Shown: positions 17,668-30,272 of the stretch, piece by piece
How positions within the stretch are numbered: position 1 is the first letter of the stretch
Layout: every line of letters starts with the position of its first letter
Assembly (NCBI RefSeq): GCF_009740395.1
Contig: NZ_WOXT01000001.1
Location: 864,464 to 928,463, forward strand
DNA length: 64,000 bases
Origin: Noviluteimonas gilva
GTDB taxonomy: Bacteria > Pseudomonadota > Gammaproteobacteria > Xanthomonadales > Xanthomonadaceae
Direction of reading: 5' to 3'
Notes under the pieces: generated by a model
The model's database searches: none
Told to the model about the DNA's origin: nothing
The model's input: only the letters and a program-made list of their open reading frames with translations
Made by a program: the position numbers and the translations under genes

Positions 17668-18339
17668 ATGAGCGATTGTGGTTGCCACGACACTGCCACC
17701 ACGCTGAGCAAGAACACCGATCACGCTCGTCGCCGGGTTCTGTGGGTCGTGCTGGCGATCAATGTGCTGCTGTTCGTCGGCGAGTTCAGTGCCGGCTGGT
17801 GGGCAGACTCCAGCGCATTGCAGGCTGATTCTCTCGACAGTCTGGGCGATGCGTTGGTCTACATCCTGAGCCTGTGGGTGATCGGCGGCACGCTGCGGCA
17901 ACGGACCAAGGCGGTGTTTCTCAAAGGTGGAATCCAGGCTCTGTTCGGAGTGGCCGTGCTGGTCGAAGTCGCTCGCCGCGCCTGGTTAGGTGCCGAACCC
18001 GTCGCGCCGATCATGGCCGTCGCTGCCGGCATTGCCCTCGTTGGCAACCTGATCTGTTTCGGATTGCTGACGCGCTTTCGCAGCGACGACATGAACATGC
18101 GCTCGGTCTGGCTGTGTTCGCGCAACGACTTGGTAAACAACGTCGGCGTGATCGCCGCCGCCGGGCTAGTGGCGTGGATCGAGAGTCCATGGCCCGACCT
18201 CGTGATCGGCACACTGGTCGCGTTGCTGTTTCTGCGCACAGCCGCACATGTGTTGTCCGGGGCCCTTAAGGATTGGCGGCAAGGCGACGTTTCCGTGCCG
18301 TCGGCGACGAAGGAGTCGACATGCACCTCCGGCTGCTGA
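17668..18339 (+). CDS. Cation diffusion facilitator family transporter
   Basis: This 223-residue protein is a compact CDF transporter lacking the usual long C-terminal cytoplasmic domain. It has about six transmembrane helices. The D57-x3-D61 pattern in the second helix (ADSLDSLGD) is a typical metal site, and RNDLVNN lies in the fifth. Both ends carry cysteine pairs (CGCH at the start; CTSGC at the end) that could hand metal over in the cytoplasm. It would export a divalent metal such as Zn, Cd, Co or Pb in exchange for protons. It starts 10 bp after the PbrT-like gene, in the same operon. Confidence 0.85.
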   Translation: MSDCGCHDTATTLSKNTDHARRRVLWVVLAINVLLFVGEFSAGWWADSSALQADSLDSLGDALVYILSLWVIGGTLRQRTKAVFLKGGIQALFGVAVLVEVARRAWLGAEPVAPIMAVAAGIALVGNLICFGLLTRFRSDDMNMRSVWLCSRNDLVNNVGVIAAAGLVAWIESPWPDLVIGTLVALLFLRTAAHVLSGALKDWRQGDVSVPSATKESTCTSGC

Positions 18340-18377
18340 AATTTCATAACGTACCGAGCGGTGTGTATGGTGCGCGG

Positions 18378-18737
18378 ATGTCCGCGCGCACCTTCCCTCC
18401 AATGCTGGCTCGTCTACGCGCATCGGCGGGTCTGGGAGTGCTCGTGTTGCTGGTGTTCGTGATGAAGATTGACATGGCGACCGCCTGCCAGGCCAACGAT
18501 GCGCGCCAGGCGCTTGGCGGTGACGCGCCGGTTGCTTTCGTCGATGCCGCGGCAGCATATGACAAGGGTTGTTGTTTGTTGTCTGGGTGCGGCGACTGTT
18601 GTGCCCACACACTGGCCCTGGTTCCGCAGTCTCGCGTCCTGCCACCACTGGTGGCGACTGCGGCATTGCCGCAATGGGCGATTGGTTGGGCGCCCACCAC
18701 CTATCCGGTAGCGATGCGACCTCCGATCGCCGTGTGA
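18378..18737 (+). CDS. Small Cys-rich exported protein preceding czcCBA
   Basis: A 119-residue protein of unknown function. It has a hydrophobic N-terminal segment (LGVLVLLVFVMKI) that could be a signal or anchor. A dense cysteine patch, CCLLSGCGDCCAH, lies in the middle. ATG 18378 is chosen; an earlier in-frame start at 18320 is possible. Small Cys-rich secreted proteins are often encoded next to metal-efflux RND genes, and metal binding or sensing in the periplasm is a fair guess. No family is recognised. Confidence 0.6.
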   Translation: MSARTFPPMLARLRASAGLGVLVLLVFVMKIDMATACQANDARQALGGDAPVAFVDAAAAYDKGCCLLSGCGDCCAHTLALVPQSRVLPPLVATAALPQWAIGWAPTTYPVAMRPPIAV

Positions 18738-18788
18738 CGTCGTCTGCCGGCTTGGCTGGTTGATCGTTACCTCTTTCGGAGAAAGCCT

Positions 18789-20068
18789 ATGTGGTTGCGT
18801 CTGGCGGCGATTGCCGTCGTGGCGTTGGCGTGGTGCAGTGGAACTGCCGCGCAGACGCGTTCTGTGTTGTCCCTCGACGACGCCTTTGCGCGCGTCGCCG
18901 AATCTCACCCGGAGTTGCGCCTGCTGGGCGCTCGTCGCGATGTGCTCAGCGCCGAACGCGATCGTGCAGGGCTGCGCTCCCCGTTGATTGCCGGTGCGAG
19001 CATTGAGAATGCGTTCGGCACGGGTGAGGCCAGCGGCCTGCAAAGCGCGGAGCTGACGCTTTCTTTGGCGTCGGTGCTCGAACGCGGTGGCAAGCTCGAT
19101 GCGCGCCGCACGCTGGCGCAAAGCCGGATCGATGCCCTGGCAGTGGAACGGGAGTCGCGCCGTCTGGACCTGCTAGCCGAGGTGGCGCGTCGCTACCTGG
19201 CCATGGTGGCCGCAAAGCGCCAGGGCGAGATTGCCCAACTCGACATCGCTCAGCGCCAACGCACGGTTGCCGGCGCCCGCCAGCGTCTGCAGGCCGGCGC
19301 CTCGCCGGAGTCGGTAGTGCTGACCGCACAAGCGGCGTTGGCCCGCGCAGAGTTGGAGCGCGCACGCGCAGAACAAGCCTACGCCGCAGCGCGTCAACAT
19401 CTGGCGGCGCTGTGGGGCGAGCGTGCGCCGACTTTCGACATCGTCGGTGCTGATCCTTTGGTGCTGCCGCCCGTCGCGGACTTCGCCACGCTGACGACCT
19501 TGCTGGATCACACGCCGGAACTCGCGCAGTTCGCCGACGAGCGTCGTATTCGCGAAGCCCGCCTGCAACTGGCGCGCAGCGAGGTCTCTGCTGATCTCGA
19601 CTGGCAGGTAGGCGTGCGTCGCCTGCAGGCCACCGATGACGTGGCGCTGATCGGCAGTGTGTCGATGCCACTGGGCGCGCGTCGCCGCGCAGAACCCGAG
19701 ATCCGAGCCGCAGACGCCGAGCTGGCATCGCTCGAAATCGAGCGCGAGGCCAAAGGTTTGTCGTTGTACTCGACGCTGGCCGACGCACACGGCAGCTACC
19801 GCACTGCACAGCTTGAGGTCGAGCGCCTGCAGAAGGACGTGCTGCCAAGACTCGCGAAGGCCGAAGCCGCCGCGGAGCGCGCCTATCGCGCTGGCGCCAT
19901 CAGCTATCTCGAATGGGCGCAGTTGCAGTCCGAGCGGACCAGCGCCAGTAAACAGCAATTGGATGCCGCGCTGGAAGCCCAGCGCGCCCTGATCGAAATC
20001 CAGCGATTGACCGGCGAGCCCTTCGTGGCCACTCCCGCCGCACCCGCTGCCACCGGAGAGTCACCGTG

Positions 20069-20069
<1 letters not shown>
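18789..20069 (+). CDS. czcC: Outer-membrane efflux protein CzcC (TolC family)
   Basis: The 426-residue protein has a signal peptide (residues 1-20, ending GTAAQ). Its long helical repeats (about 90-210 and 300-400) are typical of TolC/OEP channels, with the CzcC-like opening LSLDDAFARVAESHPEL. It forms the outer-membrane duct of the tripartite Czc pump. A clear GGAGAAA ribosome-binding site precedes ATG 18789. The stop overlaps the start of the adaptor gene by one base. Confidence 0.88.
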
Positions 20070-24227
<4,158 letters not shown>

Positions 24228-24240
24228 GGGAGACGCAGGC

Positions 24241-25506
24241 ATGACCCGCATCCATAACGCTGTGCGCGAGTTCGTCGTTCCGGTCGCTGTGGCTGTGGCC
24301 GCGGTAGTCCCGGCGGTCTATTTGCGCCTGACCTCGGGCAGCGCGGGTCCGTTGGGCGATGCGGCATTGTTCGGCGTCGCCATCTTGGCGTCGGGCTTTC
24401 TGTTGTCATGGGGCGCCGAAGCGGCGGAGAAGTACATCGCCACCGGCTTCGTGCTGGCGGTGGTAGCACTGATCACCGTGCTCCCGGAGTATGCAGTCGA
24501 CTTCTACTACGCGTATCGCGCGGGCCAGGATCCGGCGTCTGGCTATGTCGCGTATGCCGCCGCCAACATGACCGGCGCCAATCGCCTGTTGATCGGCTTG
24601 GCCTGGCCACTGCTGGTGGGGTTGCACTGGTGGCACTCGCGGCAGCGCGGCATCGCCCTGCAACGCGAGAACGCTGTGGAGATTGTTTTCCTGGCGTTGG
24701 CCAGCGCGTACGCGTTTGTCATCGTGCTCAAGGATCGCATCGGGGTGATCGACTTCATGATCCTTGGATCGTTGTTCTGCATCTACCTGTGGCGTGTGTC
24801 GCAGGCAGAGAATGAGGAGGAAGAGGAGGACGAGGAACCGGGCCCCGGGGCCGTGATTGCGCTGTGGTCGCCTGCCAGGCGCTGGACTGCGATGGCGGTA
24901 ATGAGCGTGGTGGCAGCCGGCGTCATCCTGCTGGCTGCCGAACCGTTCGCCGAATCGTTGGTTTCTACGGGCCGTCAGCTAGGCATGGACGAATTCCTGC
25001 TAATCCAGTGGCTAGCGCCGCTGGCCAGTGAGGCGCCGGCCGTGACGATCACCATCCTGTTCGTCCTCGACGGCCGTGCTCGCGCCGGCCTGACCACGAT
25101 GATCAGCGACAAGATCAACCAATGGACGCTGCTGGTGGGCATGCTGCCGATCGCGATGAGCGTCGGTGCCGGTTCACTGACCTCGTTGCCGTTGGATGCC
25201 CGGCAGCATGAGGAGTTCTTTCTGACCGCAGCGCAATCATTGTTTGCGCTGGCGCTCCTGCTGCAATGGCGTCTGAGTCTTTTGGGTGCAGCTGCCTTGG
25301 CGGTGCTCTTCATGACTCAGCTTGGATTGGCCTTCTTCTATCAGGCCACGCCGGCACGAGAGATCGAGGTGCTCACCACGATGGCCTGGATTTATTTGGC
25401 GCTGGCTGCGCTGCTGTTGGTGCGTCATGGAGGCCAGGTCCCAAGCATCGCGCGAGCCGTATGGTCTACGCGGAGTGACGCCACCAATGCGCGGGCAAGC
25501 GACTGA
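24241..25506 (+). CDS. Sodium/calcium exchanger-like (CaCA family) membrane protein
   Basis: This 421-residue protein has about ten transmembrane helices in two inverted halves. Each half has an acidic alpha-repeat-like motif: ITVLPEYAVDF in the first and LASEAPAVTITILF in the second. A very acidic cytoplasmic loop (ENEEEEEDEE, about residue 195) lies between them. These fit the cation/Ca2+ exchanger superfamily. It starts 13 bp after czcA and is probably the last gene of the operon. It may move a divalent metal or restore ion balance; its substrate is unknown. Confidence 0.8.
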   Translation: MTRIHNAVREFVVPVAVAVAAVVPAVYLRLTSGSAGPLGDAALFGVAILASGFLLSWGAEAAEKYIATGFVLAVVALITVLPEYAVDFYYAYRAGQDPASGYVAYAAANMTGANRLLIGLAWPLLVGLHWWHSRQRGIALQRENAVEIVFLALASAYAFVIVLKDRIGVIDFMILGSLFCIYLWRVSQAENEEEEEDEEPGPGAVIALWSPARRWTAMAVMSVVAAGVILLAAEPFAESLVSTGRQLGMDEFLLIQWLAPLASEAPAVTITILFVLDGRARAGLTTMISDKINQWTLLVGMLPIAMSVGAGSLTSLPLDARQHEEFFLTAAQSLFALALLLQWRLSLLGAAALAVLFMTQLGLAFFYQATPAREIEVLTTMAWIYLALAALLLVRHGGQVPSIARAVWSTRSDATNARASD

Positions 25507-25569
25507 CGAGATGATGCCAATCAGTCTGTAGGTATGGGGGAAGGGATTAGCTCTGCGTTTTCCGTCCGG

Positions 25570-25977
25570 TCACGCATCCGCATGTTCTAGACGGCCGAGG
25601 GTCGGACACGACTCGCCGGTAGGTGCTTGACTGCATTCGGCGATGAGGTTCATCAGATCGCCTTCCAATCGATGTAACGCATCGAGTCGTTGGCGAACAT
25701 CGGCCAGTTTGAGCTCGGTCAGCTGACGCGTTTGTTCGCAGGCTCGCTTGCCCTTGAGGTCTAGCAGTCCGGCAATTTCATCCAGGGTGAACCCCATCGT
25801 CTGGGCGCGCCGAATGAACTGCAGGCGGGTGACATCGGCCGGTCCGTAGTGGCGAAAGCCGCCCAAGGGCCGCTGGGGTTCCGGCAATAATCGGCGGCGC
25901 TGGTAATAGCGCACGGTTTCGACATTCACGCCGGCCGATGCCGCCAGTTTGCTGATGGTGAGGGCGCCCGCGGCCAT
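25570..25977 (-). CDS. merR: Mercury-responsive regulator MerR
   Basis: The 135-residue protein has the MerR winged helix-turn-helix (TVRYYQRRRL, residues 21-30) and the three mercury-binding cysteines C80, C115 and C124, with the Tn501 MerR spacing (C82/C117/C126) shifted by two. The start is taken at 25977 (MAAGALTISK), because the longer frame runs through the operator and into merT. It is divergent from merT and should repress, then activate, the shared promoter. Confidence 0.93.
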   Translation of the reverse strand: MAAGALTISKLAASAGVNVETVRYYQRRRLLPEPQRPLGGFRHYGPADVTRLQFIRRAQTMGFTLDEIAGLLDLKGKRACEQTRQLTELKLADVRQRLDALHRLEGDLMNLIAECSQAPTGESCPTLGRLEHADA

Positions 25978-25980
25978 GGC

Positions 25981-26012
25981 TTGACTCCGTACCCAGGTAC
26001 GGACCGTAGTAT
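25981..26012 (+). promoter_or_regulatory. mer operator/promoter
   Basis: A -35 TTGACT (25981-25986) and a -10 TAGTAT (26007-26012) are spaced by 20 bp, and the perfect dyad TCCGTACC-CA-GGTACGGA (25986-26003) lies at the -35 and spacer. This is a classic MerR binding site. The predicted transcription start is about seven bases after the -10, which falls on or next to the merT ATG at 26019. Confidence 0.88.
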
Positions 26013-26018
26013 GCGCCC

Positions 26019-26375
26019 ATGGCCAGTCTCCCCGCAAAATCCTCCCTTCCAGCCATCGTTGCAGCGAGTCTTGCCGCCATCGCGGCCTCCGTGTGCTGCG
26101 TGGTGCCCCTGGTCCTGGTCCTGCTGGGCATCAGTGGCGCGTGGATCGCCAACCTCACCGCGCTGGATGCCTGGCGCCCCTGGTTCAGTGCAGCCACGCT
26201 GGTGTGCCTGGGCCTGGCTTTCTGGAACCTCTATGGGCCGGCGTCCCGCTGCCGTACCGACGGGGAGTGCGTGGACCCTCTGGCCCTGCGCCGCCGCAGA
26301 CGGTGGCTATGGCTCGCCACGGTACTGATTAGCCTGCTGCTGCTCTTTCCTTATTACGTGGGCTGGTTTCTGTAG
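26019..26375 (+). CDS. merT: Mercuric ion transporter MerT
   Basis: The 118-residue inner-membrane protein has three transmembrane helices. The first helix carries the vicinal cysteines C26-C27 (SVCCVVPL), and the cytoplasmic loop has C78 and C84, the four-cysteine relay of MerT. It moves Hg(II) from MerP into the cytoplasm. The start lies at the predicted transcription start, so the message may be leaderless. Confidence 0.93.
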   Translation: MASLPAKSSLPAIVAASLAAIAASVCCVVPLVLVLLGISGAWIANLTALDAWRPWFSAATLVCLGLAFWNLYGPASRCRTDGECVDPLALRRRRRWLWLATVLISLLLLFPYYVGWFL

Positions 26376-26385
26376 GAGATGATCG

Positions 26386-26673
26386 ATGCGTAAATCCATA
26401 TTGAGCTTGGTGATGTTGACTTGGGTCGGCGCGGCGACTGCGGCGACGCCCAAGCAGGTCGTGCTTAACGTCGAAAACATGACCTGCCCCGCTTGCAGCA
26501 TCACGATCGAGAAGGCCCTGGACCAAGTGCCGGGCGTAACGGGCAAGCAGGTCAATACCCAGGCGGCCACGGTGGTGGTGACGTTTGACGCCGAACGTAC
26601 GAGCTTGCCTGTCGTAACACGTGCCATTACGGACGCCGGCTTTCCTGCCAGCCTGAGAGCGAAGGGTGACTGA
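26386..26673 (+). CDS. merP: Periplasmic mercury-binding protein MerP
   Basis: The 95-residue protein has a signal peptide (ending GAATAA) and one heavy-metal-associated domain with the motif MTCPAC (C34 and C37). It captures Hg(II) in the periplasm and passes it to MerT. It follows merT by 10 bp and overlaps the next gene by 8 bp. Confidence 0.94.
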   Translation: MRKSILSLVMLTWVGAATAATPKQVVLNVENMTCPACSITIEKALDQVPGVTGKQVNTQAATVVVTFDAERTSLPVVTRAITDAGFPASLRAKGD

Positions 26674-26878
26674 GCTGCAACTGCAGAGCACGCTGACGTG
26701 TCCGCAATGCGGGCACCAAGCCGTCGAGACAATGCCGACGACGGCGTGCCAGTTCTTCTACGAGTGCACGGCCTGTGGCGAGCTGCTGCGGCCAGCACCG
26801 GGCGACTGCTGTGTTTTCTGCTCCTACGGCACGGTGCCATGTCCGCCCATCCAGCAGCAAAAGCCCTGTTGCGGATAG
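26666..26878 (+). CDS. GDCCVxC domain protein
   Basis: This 70-residue protein carries the signature GDCCVFC (residues 46-52) that names the GDCCVxC family of small (seleno)proteins often linked to mercury operons. It also has zinc-ribbon-like pairs CPQC (12-15) and CTAC (34-37) and a terminal CCG. All positions here are cysteine; no in-frame UGA is present in the motif. It starts at GTG inside the end of merP, which suggests translational coupling. The biochemical role is unknown; a cytoplasmic thiol-based mercury ligand or reductant is plausible. Confidence 0.85.
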   Translation: MTELQLQSTLTCPQCGHQAVETMPTTACQFFYECTACGELLRPAPGDCCVFCSYGTVPCPPIQQQKPCCG

Positions 26879-26976
26879 CCGGCTGGCCACCGGGGGTAGG
26901 CGCGGGGAACTCGCCGCGCTAAACCACGTCTATGGCTAACCGGCTTGCCCACCGCCAGAGGAGTACCATCCTGCCC

Positions 26977-27357
26977 ATGACCCGGCGCGCCCGCCACCGC
27001 TTACGGATTGCCCTGACGGTGATCTTCTGCCTGCTGTTCCAGCAGGCGGCGCTGGCTGCGTACCTGTGCCCGATGGAGCAGATGCCTGCTGAAGCATCGG
27101 CGATGGCCGAGCATTGCGCCGAGATGGGTATGGAGCAGGCCCGGGATAACCCGGGCTTGTGCGAGAAGCACTGCAATCCGGACCACTCCGTCGCGGCTGA
27201 CGCCGCCAAGCTGTCGGTGCCACCCTTGGCCCTGCCACCGCTGGTCATGTCGCCGGTGTATGTGCAGCCCATCTCCCACGGTGCCGTCCATGCCGACGTA
27301 CCGATCGCCCGATCGGATCCGCCGCCTCGACTGCGTTTCTGCAGTCTTCTGATTTAG
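26977..27357 (+). CDS. Small Met/Cys/His-rich exported protein preceding the cus operon
   Basis: A 126-residue protein with a signal peptide (residues 1-26, ending QQAALAAY). The mature part is rich in metal-binding side chains, for example LCPMEQMPAEASAMAEHCAEM followed by CEKHCNPDH. Start ATG 26977 gives the clean signal peptide; an earlier in-frame ATG at 26932 is less likely. It lies just ahead of the CusC-like gene. It probably binds copper or silver in the periplasm. No family is recognised. Confidence 0.65.
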   Translation: MTRRARHRLRIALTVIFCLLFQQAALAAYLCPMEQMPAEASAMAEHCAEMGMEQARDNPGLCEKHCNPDHSVAADAAKLSVPPLALPPLVMSPVYVQPISHGAVHADVPIARSDPPPRLRFCSLLI

Positions 27358-27432
27358 CCCCCGAAACGACGTAGCGAATCCGCGCCGGCGCCGATGCGCC
27401 GTGCGTGTTGCCATGTCCGTTTCGGAGGTGTC

Positions 27433-28725
27433 ATGAACTCCCGTTTTGATCGTTGTCGGTCCTGGGGCGCACTTGAGCGTACGCTGATCCGGACCGTGTG
27501 CGTCGCCGTGCTGGTGACGCCATTTGCGGCCTTGGCCGCATCCCACGCGCTCACGCTGCCGGAGGCTGTCCGTCTGGCCAGCGAGCGTGCGCCCATGCTC
27601 GATGCCCGTCGAGCCGGTGTCTCGGCTGCACAAGAAGAGGCCGCCCGAGCCGGCGCGTTGCCCGATCCGATATTGACGGTGGGCATCGACAACCTGCCGG
27701 TCACCGGAAGCGACGCCTTCGACGCAAGCGCCGATGACATGACCATGAAAGAGATCGGGCTGCGGCAAGAGATTCCGTCGCGCGCGAAACGCTCGGTGCG
27801 TCAGTCTTTCGCCGCGCGCCAGATCGACGAGGCCCAGGCGCAAGCAGAAGCCGAGGTACTGGCCGTGCGCCGTGCCACGGCCGAAGCCTGGATCGCGGTT
27901 TGGGCGGCGCAACGTCAGTTGGCAGCGCTGCAGAAGCTGCGGGAGCAAGCGGCTCTGGCGGCGAAAGTGTCAAAGGCGCGAGTGGCCAGCGGCAGCGAAC
28001 CGGTGAGCGATGCACTCGCCACCGAAGCGGCACTGCTGGAACTCGACAACCGCATCGAAGCCGCGCGTGCCGAGGAGATGGCGGCGCAGGCCGGACTGGC
28101 GCGCTGGCTGGGCGATGCGACGGTCGAAGCGGCCGACCAAGCCCCGGACTTCGACTCTCTGCCGATGCCGGAAGCGCGATTGCTCGCAGAGGCGGATCGG
28201 GTCGGACCGTTGCTCCCCGTCACGGCCCAAGTCGAAACCGCCGCGGCCGCGATCGATGTTGCCCGCGCCGACAAACGACCGGACTGGAGCGTGGGTGCTT
28301 CCTATGGCCAGCGTGCCGGCGGCCGGAGCGACATGATCATGTTCGAGGTAGGCATCGGCCTGCCGCTGTTCTCGCGCAACCGGCAGGATCGCGGCATTGC
28401 CGCTCGCGAAGCGGACTATCAGGCCGCCCTTGCCACGCGGGAAGACTTGCGCCGCCAGGAAACTGCGCGCATTCGTGCCGACCTCGCCCGTTGGGAAGGG
28501 TTGAAGCGCCAGGTCGCCTTGCACGAGGACTCCCTATTGCCGCTCGCGCAGGACCGCAGCGCAACGACGCTCGCCGCGTACCGCGCTGGCGGCGACCTGC
28601 AGCCATGGCTCAACGCCCGCCGTGATGAACTCGATGTCCACCTGGCGCACGCCGAACACCTCGGTGAACTCGGACGTGCCTGGGCCGCGTTGGCCTTCCT
28701 GCTGCCATCGGAGAGGCAGCCATGA
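27433..28725 (+). CDS. cusC: Outer-membrane efflux protein, CusC-like (TolC family)
   Basis: A 430-residue TolC/OEP-family protein. It has a signal peptide (ending ALAASHA), two OEP domains of long helices, and the opening LTLPEAVRLASERAP. Start ATG 27433 follows GGAGGT. It overlaps the adaptor gene (ATGA). With the following two genes it forms a tripartite copper/silver efflux pump. It differs clearly from CzcC upstream, so the two pumps have separate outer-membrane channels. Confidence 0.85.
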   Translation: MNSRFDRCRSWGALERTLIRTVCVAVLVTPFAALAASHALTLPEAVRLASERAPMLDARRAGVSAAQEEAARAGALPDPILTVGIDNLPVTGSDAFDASADDMTMKEIGLRQEIPSRAKRSVRQSFAARQIDEAQAQAEAEVLAVRRATAEAWIAVWAAQRQLAALQKLREQAALAAKVSKARVASGSEPVSDALATEAALLELDNRIEAARAEEMAAQAGLARWLGDATVEAADQAPDFDSLPMPEARLLAEADRVGPLLPVTAQVETAAAAIDVARADKRPDWSVGASYGQRAGGRSDMIMFEVGIGLPLFSRNRQDRGIAAREADYQAALATREDLRRQETARIRADLARWEGLKRQVALHEDSLLPLAQDRSATTLAAYRAGGDLQPWLNARRDELDVHLAHAEHLGELGRAWAALAFLLPSERQP

Positions 28726-30272
28726 ACACCATTCATCGCAGCGCGGTGATTGCTGCTGTTTCCCTTGCGCTGCTGGCAGCGGTCGGTATCGGTTACTGGT
28801 GGGGGCGCTCCGGCGAAAGTGTGTCCGCCACCGGCACATCGAGCACGCAGCCCGAACGCAAAGCCCTCTACTGGTACGACCCGATGGTGCCCGACCAGCA
28901 CTTCGACAAACCCGGCAAGTCGCCCTTCATGGACATGCAGATGGTGCCGAAGTACGCCGACGAGGCGACGGCCGGCGGCATTGCCGTTGCGCCGGGCGTG
29001 CGCCAGAACCTCGGCATCCGCACGGTGGTGGTCAAGCGCGGCCAGCTAGCGGCAGCTATCCGCGTGCCCGGCACCATCGGTTGGGATCTGCGGCAGGAAC
29101 GCATCGTCAGTGCGCGGGTCGACGCCATCGTCGAACGCTTGCACGTGCGCGCCCCGTTTGAGCCGGTGCGCGCCGGACAACCCTTGGCCAGCATCATCGC
29201 GCCCAGCTGGAACACAGCGATAGCCGAAGCACGGGCACTGGGTGGCGCTCGTTCGGCCGCAGCACGGGGGTTGCAGTCCGCCGCCCACGAACGGCTGCGT
29301 GCGTTGGGATTGCCCGCGGGCAGTGGCGCCGGGCAGGGCGGGCGCCTCACGTTGACCTCGCCCGTGACTGGCGTCGTCAGCGAAATCGGCGTGCGCGAAG
29401 GTCAGTCCGCACCGATGGGTACGCTGTTGTTCCGCGTCAACGGCACGCAGACGGTCTGGCTCGAGGCGTCGATTCCGCAAGCGGGCAGCGCGGGTATCGC
29501 GACAGGCACGTCGGTGGAGGCGGCCGTCGACGCCTTGCCAGGCGAGACCTTCCACGGCCGCGTGGAAACGTTGTTGCCGCAGGTGGACGTGAGCAGCCGC
29601 ACGCAGCGGGCTCGCATCGTCCTGGACAACCCGGACGGTCTGCTCGCGCCGGGCATGTTCGCGCAGATCGCCCTACAGCCAACCTCGGGCGCCGAACGGC
29701 CGCTGGTGCCGACGGATGCGTTGATCGGAACGGGGGCGCAGGCCCGCGTGATCGTGCTCGGCGCCGACGACTCGTTTCATCCGGTGCGCGTGCAGACCGG
29801 TCGCAGTAGCGACGGCATGACCGAAATTCTCGCCGGCCTCAATGGCGGCGAAAAAGTGGTGGCCTCGGGGCAGTTCCTGATCGATTCGGAAGCGAACCTG
29901 TCAGGCGCACTCGAACGCCTCAATGCCGACGCAGGCGATGAAGAAGCGAACATGCCGAGTGATGTCATGCCCGGTATGCCGGACACGGCGATACCGGCTC
30001 CGCCGCAGACCGCGCCCATGCGCACGACGCCATCCGAGACGCTGCCCAAGAAGCAGACGCCCCCGGCCGTTGCAAAGCCAGCGGTCAGCGCGCCAACCAA
30101 GGCGCGGCAATGCCCGGTGGCCTATTGGTACGACCCGATGGTGCCGGACAAGCATTTCGACCAGCCTGGCAAGTCGCCCTTCATGGATATGCAACTGGTG
30201 CCGAAGTTCGCGCCGGAGGCGAGCCCGGATTGCACCATTCGGGATGTGCCTGCTGTGGAGCGACAGCCATGA
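28722..30272 (+). CDS. cusB: CusB-like efflux adaptor with two heavy-metal-binding domains
   Basis: The 516-residue adaptor has an N-terminal membrane anchor (residues 9-28) and a first heavy-metal-binding domain (about 48-80; [13 protein letters not shown], then [12 protein letters not shown]). Lipoyl, beta-barrel and membrane-proximal adaptor domains follow. After a Pro-rich linker, a second copy of the same domain lies at about 464-500 ([17 protein letters not shown]). One such domain is usual; two is odd. It would collect Cu(I)/Ag(I) in the periplasm and load CusA. It overlaps cusC and cusA by 4 bp each. Confidence 0.9.
   Translation: MNTIHRSAVIAAVSLALLAAVGIGYWWGRSGESVSATGTSSTQPERKALYWYDPMVPDQHFDKPGKSPFMDMQMVPKYADEATAGGIAVAPGVRQNLGIRTVVVKRGQLAAAIRVPGTIGWDLRQERIVSARVDAIVERLHVRAPFEPVRAGQPLASIIAPSWNTAIAEARALGGARSAAARGLQSAAHERLRALGLPAGSGAGQGGRLTLTSPVTGVVSEIGVREGQSAPMGTLLFRVNGTQTVWLEASIPQAGSAGIATGTSVEAAVDALPGETFHGRVETLLPQVDVSSRTQRARIVLDNPDGLLAPGMFAQIALQPTSGAERPLVPTDALIGTGAQARVIVLGADDSFHPVRVQTGRSSDGMTEILAGLNGGEKVVASGQFLIDSEANLSGALERLNADAGDEEANMPSDVMPGMPDTAIPAPPQTAPMRTTPSETLPKKQTPPAVAKPAVSAPTKARQCPVAYWYDPMVPDKHFDQPGKSPFMDMQLVPKFAPEASPDCTIRDVPAVERQP

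Noticed and set aside
26666-26878. GDCCVxC gene as a selenoprotein with in-frame UGA
   Set aside because: All key positions are cysteine codons; no UGA or SECIS-like need is apparent.
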